Positions 45,889 to 54,322 of a stretch of DNA of 64,000 nucleotides are shown here, one piece after another. The notes beneath the pieces were generated by a model. That model saw only the letters and a program-made list of their open reading frames with translations, ran no database searches and was not told the origin of the DNA. Numbering within the stretch: the stretch's first letter is position 1; each line of letters opens with the position of its first letter. The DNA lies in NCBI RefSeq assembly GCF_014201375.1, contig NZ_JACHDZ010000002.1, positions 372,001-436,000 of the forward strand. The letters are read 5' to 3'. This DNA comes from Tunturiibacter empetritectus. GTDB taxonomy: Bacteria; Acidobacteriota; Terriglobia; Terriglobales; Acidobacteriaceae. Position numbers and translations under genes: made by a program.

Positions 45889-46365
45889 ATGATCGTCCCA
45901 CGCACCCTCGCCGGCGGCCGCACAACTCGCCATGCTCTTCCGGTCGGCCCGAACAAACTGCCTCTCTGCCGCTGGTGCGAACTTGAAATCCTCGCAAAAC
46001 GCCGCCGCACCTTCTGCAGCGACTACTGTGTCCACCAGTGGCGTCTCCGCACCGACCCCGGCTACCTACGCAACCAAGTCCTCGCCCGAGACCACGGTAT
46101 CTGCAGCGTCTGCGCTATCGACACCATCGCCGCCTACAACGCCCTCAAGCGCTCTCGAGGCCCAGCCCGAGCCGCCGGCCTCCGCCTCTACGGCATGAAG
46201 TCCATCACCGCTCGCCGCAGCCTCTGGGACGCCGACCACATCCGTTCCGTAGCCGAAGGCGGCGGCCAGTGCGACCTTGACAACCTCCGCACGCTCTGCC
46301 TCCTCTGCCACCGCGAAGCCACCGCCCAGCTTCGCCAGCGCCTCCGCCTTACCCGAGCCTCCTGA
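45889..46365 (+). CDS. HNH endonuclease-domain protein
   Basis: A 158-residue protein. Two Cys pairs near the start (LCRWCE and FCSDYC, residues 27-47) and later ICSVC (72-75) and CLLCH (137-141) look like zinc knuckles. The HNH core reads WDADHIRSVAEGGGQCDLDN (His117, Asn132) then LRTLCLLCHREAT (His141). Nuclease activity is plausible. No methylase or phage gene is nearby, so its role (repair, restriction or mobile-element remnant) is unclear. No strong ribosome site. Confidence 0.8.
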   Translation: MIVPRTLAGGRTTRHALPVGPNKLPLCRWCELEILAKRRRTFCSDYCVHQWRLRTDPGYLRNQVLARDHGICSVCAIDTIAAYNALKRSRGPARAAGLRLYGMKSITARRSLWDADHIRSVAEGGGQCDLDNLRTLCLLCHREATAQLRQRLRLTRAS

Positions 46366-46384
46366 TCCAACTCATCCGCCCAGC

Positions 46385-47896
46385 TCATCCATAAGCCTGG
46401 TACTCCTTCCAGAACTCCGGCCATGGCAACCGCGGCGGCCCGCAAACGAAGATATCCGGATGCGACTCACTCTCCTCGTTCTTCACACCTGCCGAGTTTC
46501 CATTATGCCCAGCCAGCCTACACGCCGAAAACGCCTTATCTGCAGCCTCGCGCGAAAAGCCAACCACAATCAGCGTCGAAGGCGGCACCGCAGGATATCC
46601 CCGCAGCCACGCCGAGTTCGTCATACTGATCGGCAGCGGCAGATGGTCCGCCGACCCCAGAATCTCCAACGCTCCCTGCTCGCCGTAGTTTCCCACCAGG
46701 ACACCAACTTCACTTCGCTGCTCGGCCGGCAAAGAATCGCGGATCCCCGCAACCGTCTTCACCAACTCATCCCATCCAAACTCCTCCCGCAGATCGCCAT
46801 TGTTCTTCAGCGCGAACGCCTTCAGCGGCCCATCCGAGGCCAGCGGCACAATAATCGCGTATACAAAGACTCCATACGCCGCCATACCCGCAAAGACCAC
46901 ACCCAGCACAGCCCGCCGCCACTCCGTTCCAAGCGTCACCACCCACCTTTCACCCGCCACCGCACCCATCGCCAGCAGCATCGGATAAGCCGCCGCCAAA
47001 TAGTACCCACGTCCTTTACCAACCACAAACAGCGCGAACGGAACCACGTACATCCACCCCAGCATTCGATACCGCTTGTTCCGCAGAAAAAAGATCACTC
47101 CCGCGATCCACAACGGCGCAGCTGCCAGATTCGCGCAGATCTTGAACTGATCCCACACGAAGCCGTTCGCCCGCCCCTGCCTTACATCCCGCGCATGGAT
47201 GTGCTGCAAAAAATGCAGCGAGATAAACCCATGCCGAACCTGCCAGATAAAGTTAGGCGCGAAGATCAGCAGCGCAACCGCCACTCCACCCCAGAACCAC
47301 CCACTCGCAAAGTAACGCCGAGCCGAACTGAACACCATTCCGCTCACGATCCCCACGATAAAAAACAGAATCGAGTACTTGGTCATCAACCCCAAGCCGA
47401 CAAAGACTCCGATCGCCAGCCACCATCGCGGGTTCTCCGTTTTCAACAGCCGAATGACGAAGTACGCGATCAGAACCCACCACAGATAGTCGAACGAGGA
47501 GTACTGAAACTCCGTCCCCTCGAACACGGCCAGCCCGGAGGTAGCCACCGCCAGCGCCGCCGTCACCTGCGCCAGCCGTCCGCCGCCCAGCTCCCGCGCC
47601 ATCAGCCCCGTCACCACAATCGCCAGCGCCTGCGCAACAACCGAAAACAGCCGCAACCCCACCATCGAAACCCCAAACAACTGCAACCCCACCCGCTCCA
47701 CAAACGGCGTAAAAGGGGGATAGGCGACAAACCCCCAGTCCAGATGCCGCGCATCGCTCAAAAACTGAAACTCATCCCGATGAAATCCATACCGCCCGTT
47801 CGTCAGCAGATGAACGAGTGCTACCATCAGCGCAATCCCAATCAGCGCCAGTGTCTCTGTTCGGGTCTCCCTCCCCGAGCCAATCTCTGTCTGCAT
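46385..47896 (-). CDS. GT-C glycosyltransferase (family 39/PMT-like)
   Basis: A 503-residue membrane protein with about 10-11 helices. YGFHRDEFQFLSDARHLDWG places the catalytic acidic pair (Asp41-Glu42) in the first periplasmic loop, and VAYPPFTPFVERVGLQLFG, TGLMARELGGGRLAQV and GLGLMTKYSILFF are typical of the PMT_2/ArnT-like group that uses polyprenyl-linked sugars. GGAGGATTCTG precedes the ATG. Acceptor unknown. Confidence 0.9.
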   Translation of the reverse strand: MQTEIGSGRETRTETLALIGIALMVALVHLLTNGRYGFHRDEFQFLSDARHLDWGFVAYPPFTPFVERVGLQLFGVSMVGLRLFSVVAQALAIVVTGLMARELGGGRLAQVTAALAVATSGLAVFEGTEFQYSSFDYLWWVLIAYFVIRLLKTENPRWWLAIGVFVGLGLMTKYSILFFIVGIVSGMVFSSARRYFASGWFWGGVAVALLIFAPNFIWQVRHGFISLHFLQHIHARDVRQGRANGFVWDQFKICANLAAAPLWIAGVIFFLRNKRYRMLGWMYVVPFALFVVGKGRGYYLAAAYPMLLAMGAVAGERWVVTLGTEWRRAVLGVVFAGMAAYGVFVYAIIVPLASDGPLKAFALKNNGDLREEFGWDELVKTVAGIRDSLPAEQRSEVGVLVGNYGEQGALEILGSADHLPLPISMTNSAWLRGYPAVPPSTLIVVGFSREAADKAFSACRLAGHNGNSAGVKNEESESHPDIFVCGPPRLPWPEFWKEYQAYG

Positions 47897-48039
47897 CAGA
47901 ATCCTCCGTCAACCGAACGCTACGCAACACATTACACGCGAGTTCACTGTTCCACGTCTTCTGATCCCTATTAGCGATATACTTCCTTAGTCCTACCCCT
48001 TTCATAGGTTTCCTACTCCATCTGTAGGAGGTACCACCC

Positions 48040-49965
48040 ATGTCAGTCCCACCCCCGGGCGGCGGTCTGGGCAGCAACTCCAACTACATCCTCACCAGCC
48101 TGTGCAATAACATCACCGGCCTCACCGTCACGATCAACGTCACCCAGAACATCGTGCACAAGGACTCCTCCGGTATCTGGTACCACGGCTTTGGATTCCA
48201 GCTCAACTGCAACTCCGCCCCCCACTTCTCCAACGCCTTTCAGCAATTCATCTTCATTCTCCTGGGCACCCCTATCGGCGACCCCCAGATCAACCTCGCC
48301 CTCAACGACTATACGGTCGGCTCAGATTCCATCTATCTAGAATACTTCGGCGTCCTCGCCATGCCTAACCTCGTCCTCCCCGCCGGCTATCAGTTGCAGA
48401 TGCAGCTCAAAAACGACACCAAGGACAACATCGTCGGCATCACCTGGACCGTCACCGATCTCGGTTTCCTTCCTGCCCCCAACACGCCGATCACCGGATA
48501 CTGGTCTCCCAGCCCCCTGCAGAACCCGCCCGTGTTAACCCGGCAGCACGTCAACTACATTGGCATCGACGGACATATCCACGAGCGCCTCCATGACCCC
48601 TCCTACAACTGGGTCGATAACGATCTCACACAGCTCTCCGGCAACGGCATCGCCCCTGCCGACGGCAGCGCGCTCGATGCCTATTTCGGTCCCGACAACG
48701 GCCAGCACATCAACTTCATTGGCACCGACGGCCACGTCCGCGAGCTCTACCTCGCCCTGGGCGGCCAATGGATCAACAACGACCTCACCCAACTCTCCAA
48801 AGGCATCCTGCCGCTGCCTAACACCCCGCTCGACGGCTACGTCGATCAGGATGGCGGTCAGCACGTCAACTTCATCGGCAACGACAACCACGTGCACGAG
48901 CTGTTCATTCCCTCCCACGGCCACTGGATCGATAACGACCTCATCCATAAGTCCGGCGACGGTATCGGCCCCCGTCCCAACAGCCCACTCGACGGCTACA
49001 TCGACGCCGACAACGGCCAGCACGTCAATTTCATAGACACCGACGGCCACGTCCGCGAGCTCTACATCACCCCCCACGGCCAGTGGGTCAACAACGATCT
49101 CATCCAAAAGTCCGGCAACGGCATCGCTCCGTCGCGCAACAGCACGCTATGCGGATATCTCGGCCCCGACAACGGCCAGCACGTCAACTTCATCGGGACC
49201 GACGGCCACGTCCGCGAGCTCTACATCACCCCCCACGGCCAATGGGTCAACAATGACCTCACCCACCTCTCCGGCGACAGCACTCCGCCCGCACCCGGCA
49301 GCCCGCTCTCCAGCTACTGGGGCGATAACAACTCGCAGCACGTCAACTTCATTGGAACCGACGGCCACGTCCGTGAGCATTACATCCACCCCGACGCCCA
49401 GTGGGTCAACAACGATCTCACCCAGCTCTCCGGCAACGGCACGGTCCCGGTCCCCGGCAGCGCGCTCCACTCCTACGCCCAGCCCGACGGGGAGCAGCAC
49501 GTCAACTTCATCAGCCCCGGCGACGCCCACCTGCACGAGCTCTACGCCCGTCCCCACCATCAATGGGTCAACAACGACCTCAACAACCTTCAGCTGGTCA
49601 ACCGCACCATCCAACCCCTGCCTCTCAAGACCGACCAGTTCGCCCCCATCAACGCCTTCCAGGTCAACCTCGTCGGACCCATCAACTCCGACAGTGCCGT
49701 CCTCTCCTCCGGCGCTGGTACCATCACCTACTCCGCCGTCACCCCGCTCACTGTCCAGAACTCCTTCCCCTCTTGTACCGCCAGCCAGTTCGGCACTGCC
49801 GAGACCGCCAACAGCTTCTACGGCTCCCTGGACGCCGGCCCAAGCAACCTCATTACCCAGACCTTTTCCACCAGCGCTCAACCCATGATCCATTTTCACG
49901 GCCCCACCAAAGGCCTTAATCTTCCCCTTGAGCCCAATAAACCCCTAAAGCCCATTCGTCGGTGA
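48040..49965 (+). CDS. Seven-repeat lectin-like beta-propeller protein
   Basis: A 641-residue protein without a signal peptide. Residues 1-150 form a separate domain (LTSLCNNITGLTVTINVTQN). Then come seven ~50-residue repeats of pattern SPLDGYxxxDNGQHVNFIGT then DGHVRELYITPHGQWVNNDL then TQLSGNGIAP. QHV-F-G-DGHV-ELY-W-NNDL is the pattern of fungal fucose-lectin (AAL-type) and related bacterial propellers, so each repeat is probably one blade with a sugar pocket. A C-terminal ~120-residue domain (PINAFQVNLVGPINSDSAVL) follows. GGAGG precedes the ATG. Binding specificity unknown; it would need non-Sec export to reach outside glycans. Confidence 0.8.
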   Translation: MSVPPPGGGLGSNSNYILTSLCNNITGLTVTINVTQNIVHKDSSGIWYHGFGFQLNCNSAPHFSNAFQQFIFILLGTPIGDPQINLALNDYTVGSDSIYLEYFGVLAMPNLVLPAGYQLQMQLKNDTKDNIVGITWTVTDLGFLPAPNTPITGYWSPSPLQNPPVLTRQHVNYIGIDGHIHERLHDPSYNWVDNDLTQLSGNGIAPADGSALDAYFGPDNGQHINFIGTDGHVRELYLALGGQWINNDLTQLSKGILPLPNTPLDGYVDQDGGQHVNFIGNDNHVHELFIPSHGHWIDNDLIHKSGDGIGPRPNSPLDGYIDADNGQHVNFIDTDGHVRELYITPHGQWVNNDLIQKSGNGIAPSRNSTLCGYLGPDNGQHVNFIGTDGHVRELYITPHGQWVNNDLTHLSGDSTPPAPGSPLSSYWGDNNSQHVNFIGTDGHVREHYIHPDAQWVNNDLTQLSGNGTVPVPGSALHSYAQPDGEQHVNFISPGDAHLHELYARPHHQWVNNDLNNLQLVNRTIQPLPLKTDQFAPINAFQVNLVGPINSDSAVLSSGAGTITYSAVTPLTVQNSFPSCTASQFGTAETANSFYGSLDAGPSNLITQTFSTSAQPMIHFHGPTKGLNLPLEPNKPLKPIRR

Positions 49966-50294
49966 CTCGATGGTTTGCAACGAAAGCTTGGCCTCTCAAT
50001 CTAGGGAATCGGGAGGGATTTACGGGTAGGTAGCTCGATTCACTTGTCCATAAACGGGCTTCTGGGACAAATGCCCAGGCGTCCCATACAGGCCCCCTTT
50101 CCCACATTTCCACTCCAATCCACACCACATGCGCCTTGCCAGCGGACCCGTCCACGCCTACCCTCGAAAGTGCTCCATTACGGATCAGTAAATCCGCTTC
50201 CGGCGCGCTGATTTCGCAAAATCCACAGCAAAAACCAAGGTTTTTATCGAATTGCCACATTAATGCCGCATAAATAGAGGTATTCGCACAGCCA

Positions 50295-50310
50295 ACACAA
50301 CATGTTGTGC
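50295..50310. promoter_or_regulatory. Candidate NrdR box
   Basis: ACACAACATGTTGTGC contains a perfect 14-base palindrome (CACAACATGTTGTG) and fits the ACACWAYATNTWGTGT-like box of the ribonucleotide-reductase repressor NrdR. It lies eight bases upstream of a -35 element before nrdJ. A clear second tandem box is not visible. Confidence 0.5.
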
Positions 50311-50317
50311 TTTATAC

Positions 50318-50346
50318 TTGACACACCACATAAGGGGCGGTACTTT
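50318..50346 (+). promoter_or_regulatory. Sigma-70-like promoter of nrdJ
   Basis: TTGACA at 50318-50323, a 17-base spacer, and TACTTT at 50341-50346. It would give a leader of roughly 175 bases before the nrdJ start. Confidence 0.55.
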
Positions 50347-50527
50347 CACGACTGCAGCCACGCAAAAGACGGCCAAGTTCCTTACATTTCACGACCCAGA
50401 ACGCTGCCGGCTCAACCTAGCCGGATAAATATCCAGCGCTATACTCGTCAGTTTTACCTTTCGGCCGAACGCCACCTGTAGGCATCGGCACCTTGGTTTT
50501 TTCATCAAATTAGAAGGAGTACTCCCC

Positions 50528-53500
50528 ATGGCAATCACCCCCAACCAGACCCACACACAGACCGCCGCCCAGACCGCATCCGGAGCCGCCGGCTTCAAGA
50601 ACCAGCGCACCCCGGGCCTGACTTTCGATCGCCACTCCACCAAACCCGGCGTCTCCCCCTACGACGAGATCGTCTGGGAGCTCCGCGACGCCATCATTCA
50701 GGACTTCAAGGGCAAGACCATCTTCGAGCAGAAGAGCGTCGAGGTCCCCGCCGACTGGTCCATGACCGCGACCAACATCGTCGCCTCCAAGTACCTCCAC
50801 GGCCTCAATGGCTCCAACGAACGCGAGTCCGGCGTCCGCGCCCTCATCACCCGCGTCGCCGAGTCCATCCGCGACTGGGGCATCTCCGGCGGCTACTTCG
50901 CCTCTCAGCAGGACGCCGACACCTTCTACGCCGAGCTTGCCCATCTCCTCCTCAACCAGAAGGTAGCCTTCAACTCGCCCGTCTGGTTCAACGTAGGCTG
51001 CGACCGCCTCGAGCCCAACTCCGACGCCCAGAACTGGCACTGGAACGCCACCACCGGCAAGGTCGAGTTCTCCGTCACCGGCTACACCAAGCCCCAGTGC
51101 TCCGCATGCTTCATCAACTCCGTGCAGGACTCGCTCGACTCCATCCTCACCCTCGCCAAGACCGAGGGCATGCTCTTCAAGTGGGGCTCCGGCGCAGGCT
51201 CGAATCTCTCAAACATCCGCGGCTCCATGGAGACCCTCTCGGGCGGCGGCACAGCCTCCGGCCCACTCTCTTTCATGCGCGGCTTCGACGCCTTCGCTGG
51301 CGTCATCAAGTCCGGCGGCAAGACCCGTCGCGCCGCCAAGATGGTTATCCTCAACGTCGACCATCCCGATGTCGAAGACTTCATCCAGTGCAAGGTAAAA
51401 GAAGAGCAGAAGGCCTGGCACCTCATGCAGGCTGGCTACGACGGCAGCGGTCCCGACTCCGAGGCCTACAGCTCCATCTTCTTCCAGAACGCCAACAACT
51501 CCGTCCGCGTCAACGACGAGTTCATGCGCGCAGTCGAGTCCGACGGCACCTTCGTCACCCGCACCGTCAAGGAGCGCACGCCCGTCAAGGAGTACAAGGC
51601 CCGCGACCTCATGCACTCGCTCGCCGAAGCCACCTGGCAGTGCGGCGACCCCGGCATGCAGTTCGACACCACCATCAACAAGTGGCACACCAGCAAGAAC
51701 ACCGGCCGCATCAACGCCTCCAATCCCTGCTCGGAGTACATGTTCCTCGATGACTCCGCCTGCAACCTTGCCTCCTTCAATCTCCTGAAGTTCCTCACCC
51801 CCGGCGGCCAGTTCGACATCCCCAGCTACCGTCACGCCATTGAGATCGTCACCACCGCGATGGAGATCATCGTCGACTCCGCCGGCTACCCCACCGAGAT
51901 GATCTCGAAGAACTCGCACGACTACCGCCCCCTCGGCCTCGGTTACGCGAACCTCGGTGCGCTCCTCATGGCCTTCGGTCTCCCCTACGACTCCGACGCC
52001 GGCCGCGACTTCGCCGCCACGCTTACCTCGATCCTCTGCGGCGACGCCTACTGGCAGTCCTCCCGCATCGCCGAAACCTGCCCGCCCCTCGGCGCAGCCA
52101 CCCCGCTCACCCAGCAGGCCTCCATTGAAGGCGGAGCCTGCCCCGGCTTCTACGTCAACCGCGAGCCCTTCCTCGACGTCGTCCGCATGCACCGCGCCGA
52201 AGTCAACAACATCGGCAAGTCCAAACAGTCCGCCGAGCCCTTCTTCGTCCCTCAGCTCGACCAGCTCATCGAAGCCTCCCGCCACGCCTGGGACGGCGCA
52301 CTCGCCCACGGCGAAAAGCACGGTTACCGCAACTCCCAGGTCACCGTCCTCGCCCCCACCGGCACCATCGGCTTCATGATGGACTGCGACACCACCGGCA
52401 TCGAGCCTGACCTCGCCCTCGTGAAGTACAAGAAGCTAGTCGGCGGCGGCATGATCAAGATCGTCAACAACACCGTCCCCTCGGCTCTCATCAAGCTCGG
52501 CTATTCCGAGTCTGAGGTCAACGCCATCGTTAGCTACATCGACGCCACCGGCACCATCGAGGGCGCTCCCGCCATCAAACCCGAGCACCTCGCCGTCTTC
52601 GACTGCAGCTTCAAGCCCTCCAAGGGAACCCGCAGCATCTCCTACATGGGCCACATCAAGATGATGGGCGCCACCCAGCCCTTCCTCTCCGGAGCCATCT
52701 CCAAGACCGTCAACCTCCCCCAGGACTGCTCCGTCGACGACATCGCCGAAGCCTACATGGAGAGCTGGCGCCAGGGCCTCAAGGCCGTAGCCATCTACCG
52801 CGACAACTCCAAAGGCACCCAGCCCCTCAACGTCACCGCCCAGACCGACGCCGACAAGAAGGGAACCCGCGGCACCAACGCCGTAGCAGCCGTAGCCCCG
52901 GCAGCAGGAGTGCTCACCGCGGTAGCAGCCCAGGCCGAAATCGACGAAGCCGTCGAAGCCGCCCGCGCCGCCGCCCGCCAGCAGCTCACCGAGGCCATGG
53001 AGACCGCCACCGCCGCCCACACCCGCATCCACTCGCTCGAAACCCAGCTCAAGCAGATCGCCGAAGCCGCCCTCCAGAACTCTGACTCCGTCGACGCCCA
53101 GTCTCCTCCCCGCGCCGTCCGTCACCGTCTCCCTGCCGAGCGCGCCTCGGTCACCCACAAGTTCGGCCTCGCCGGACACGAGGGCTACATCACCGTCGGG
53201 CTATATCCAAACGGCCAGCCCGGCGAAATCTTCATCCGCATGGCCAAGGAAGGCTCCACCGTCTCCGGACTCATGGACTCCTTCGCCACCGCCGTCTCCC
53301 TCGCCCTCCAGCACGGCGTCCCCCTCCGTGTCCTCTGCGAGAAGTTCGCCCACACCCGCTTCGAGCCCTCCGGCTGGACCGGCAACGAGCAGATCGGCTA
53401 CGCCAAGTCGATCATGGACTACATCTTCCGCTGGATCCAGATCCGCTTCCTCTCCGGACACCAGTTCGACCTCTTCGCCGGCCTCAGCCCCCAAAATCAA

Positions 53501-53917
53501 GGCCAGTCCAGCATCCCGGTCACAGGAACCGTCAACGCCCCCGGCAACCGCATTGAGTCCTCCGTCCTGTCCAACCTCAACGCCTCAAACGATCAATCAA
53601 AAAATGCCGTCATCCTGAGCGAAGAGAAGGATCCCCGTATTTCGCAGTCAGAAGCCGCACCCAGCTTCGAGGACACCTACCACACCACCACCCCACCCCA
53701 GCAGGGAATCGCACCCGACCTCAGCGCCCGCAGCGGACTCGAATCCCCCGACCCCATGTCCCTCGAAGATCGTGGCATCTACCACGCCTCCGACGCCATG
53801 AAGTCCATGTACGAGATGGGCGACTCACCCTCCTGCGCCACCTGCGGAGCCATCATGACCCGCAGCGGCTCCTGCTACCGCTGCATGTCCTGCGGCAGCA
53901 CAAGCGGCTGCAGCTAA
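50528..53917 (+). CDS. nrdJ: Adenosylcobalamin-dependent (class II) ribonucleotide reductase
   Basis: A 1129-residue reductase making deoxynucleotides without oxygen dependence. The radical-site motif NPCSEYMFLDDSACNLASFN, the substrate-site FNSPVWFNVG, KWGSGAGSNLSNIRGSMETL, and the ATGTIGFMMDCDTTGIEPD-type loop LAPTGTIGFMMDCD are present. A C-terminal domain (residues ~850-1000; VTHKFGLAGHEGYITVGLYP) and final Cys-rich tail (CATCGAIM, CYRCMSCGS) are typical of the long NrdJ class. Between them, codons about 1027-1038 contain an in-frame dispersed-repeat copy (NAVILSEEKDPRIS). AGAAGGAGT precedes the ATG. Probably under NrdR control. Confidence 0.96.
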   Translation: MAITPNQTHTQTAAQTASGAAGFKNQRTPGLTFDRHSTKPGVSPYDEIVWELRDAIIQDFKGKTIFEQKSVEVPADWSMTATNIVASKYLHGLNGSNERESGVRALITRVAESIRDWGISGGYFASQQDADTFYAELAHLLLNQKVAFNSPVWFNVGCDRLEPNSDAQNWHWNATTGKVEFSVTGYTKPQCSACFINSVQDSLDSILTLAKTEGMLFKWGSGAGSNLSNIRGSMETLSGGGTASGPLSFMRGFDAFAGVIKSGGKTRRAAKMVILNVDHPDVEDFIQCKVKEEQKAWHLMQAGYDGSGPDSEAYSSIFFQNANNSVRVNDEFMRAVESDGTFVTRTVKERTPVKEYKARDLMHSLAEATWQCGDPGMQFDTTINKWHTSKNTGRINASNPCSEYMFLDDSACNLASFNLLKFLTPGGQFDIPSYRHAIEIVTTAMEIIVDSAGYPTEMISKNSHDYRPLGLGYANLGALLMAFGLPYDSDAGRDFAATLTSILCGDAYWQSSRIAETCPPLGAATPLTQQASIEGGACPGFYVNREPFLDVVRMHRAEVNNIGKSKQSAEPFFVPQLDQLIEASRHAWDGALAHGEKHGYRNSQVTVLAPTGTIGFMMDCDTTGIEPDLALVKYKKLVGGGMIKIVNNTVPSALIKLGYSESEVNAIVSYIDATGTIEGAPAIKPEHLAVFDCSFKPSKGTRSISYMGHIKMMGATQPFLSGAISKTVNLPQDCSVDDIAEAYMESWRQGLKAVAIYRDNSKGTQPLNVTAQTDADKKGTRGTNAVAAVAPAAGVLTAVAAQAEIDEAVEAARAAARQQLTEAMETATAAHTRIHSLETQLKQIAEAALQNSDSVDAQSPPRAVRHRLPAERASVTHKFGLAGHEGYITVGLYPNGQPGEIFIRMAKEGSTVSGLMDSFATAVSLALQHGVPLRVLCEKFAHTRFEPSGWTGNEQIGYAKSIMDYIFRWIQIRFLSGHQFDLFAGLSPQNQGQSSIPVTGTVNAPGNRIESSVLSNLNASNDQSKNAVILSEEKDPRISQSEAAPSFEDTYHTTTPPQQGIAPDLSARSGLESPDPMSLEDRGIYHASDAMKSMYEMGDSPSCATCGAIMTRSGSCYRCMSCGSTSGCS
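53608..53642. repeat. Dispersed repeat, copy inside nrdJ
   Basis: GTCATCCTGAGCGAAGAGAA and the following bases, ending GATCCCCGTATTTC, match the intergenic unit at 12813-12847 with about six differences. It is read in frame within the linker before the NrdJ Cys-rich tail. Confidence 0.65.
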
Positions 53918-53958
53918 GACGTCCGATGTATCGGACCGCTAAAGTATCAGTGAGCACA

Positions 53959-53993
53959 ATAAAAGCCCCGCCTTTTAGCGGGGCTTTTATTTA
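53959..53993 (+). terminator. Intrinsic terminator after nrdJ
   Basis: ATAAAAGCCCCGC pairs with GCGGGGCTTTTAT, then a T-rich stretch follows, about 45 bases after the nrdJ stop. It would also work for the minus-strand island genes. Confidence 0.9.
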
Positions 53994-54007
53994 TTAAGAG
54001 TACATAT

Positions 54008-54310
54008 CTACGGTAAACAACACCGCACTTCCATCTGAGACGCGTCTGTTCCGGTCGCCTCTTTGTAATCGCACTTTACGGAGGCTGTAGTCACCGAAAC
54101 CGTTTCCACCACTGGAATCACAGTGATTGCATATTCGAACGGGGTGCTACGCGAGCCCGTGTCTACTTTTGCAATAGGAATCCCATTTACGGTATACATA
54201 GTTACCTCCTCGTACTCTTTTATAGACGCAGATACTATATCGACAGATGCGCAAATGTCTGTAACACTTTTTGCGCCACTAAAAGAATCATCCCATGAGT
54301 TTTCTCTCAT
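54008..54310 (-). CDS. Hypothetical protein paired with the SDH protease
   Basis: A 100-residue protein I do not recognise. The middle looks like a small beta-rich domain (YTVNGIPIAKVDTGSRSTPF, EYAITVIPVVETVSVTT) and the end has three Cys (KCDYKEA, VRCCLP). AAGAGGGCAA precedes the ATG. It begins 12 bases after the SDH protease stop, so the two probably share a transcript. Base composition is AT-richer than the rest of the window, suggesting acquisition. Confidence 0.6.
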   Translation of the reverse strand: MRENSWDDSFSGAKSVTDICASVDIVSASIKEYEEVTMYTVNGIPIAKVDTGSRSTPFEYAITVIPVVETVSVTTASVKCDYKEATGTDASQMEVRCCLP

Positions 54311-54322
54311 TTGCCCTCTTTT

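Larger units (their letters stand above)
49966..50527. other. Upstream region of nrdJ
   Basis: 562 bases without a gene. The last 250 contain a candidate NrdR box (50295-50310), a sigma-70-like promoter (50318-50346) and a roughly 180-base leader with a GCCGG/CCGGC hairpin. I could not recognise a cobalamin riboswitch here. Confidence 0.5.

Noticed and set aside
48500..49600. Regular ~150-base DNA repeats considered as a tandem-repeat locus or CRISPR
   Set aside because: They encode the seven protein repeats of the lectin-like gene in one continuous frame.
50347..50527. Possible cobalamin riboswitch before the B12-dependent nrdJ
   Set aside because: The leader has one GCCGG/CCGGC hairpin, but the conserved B12-box sequence is not visible.
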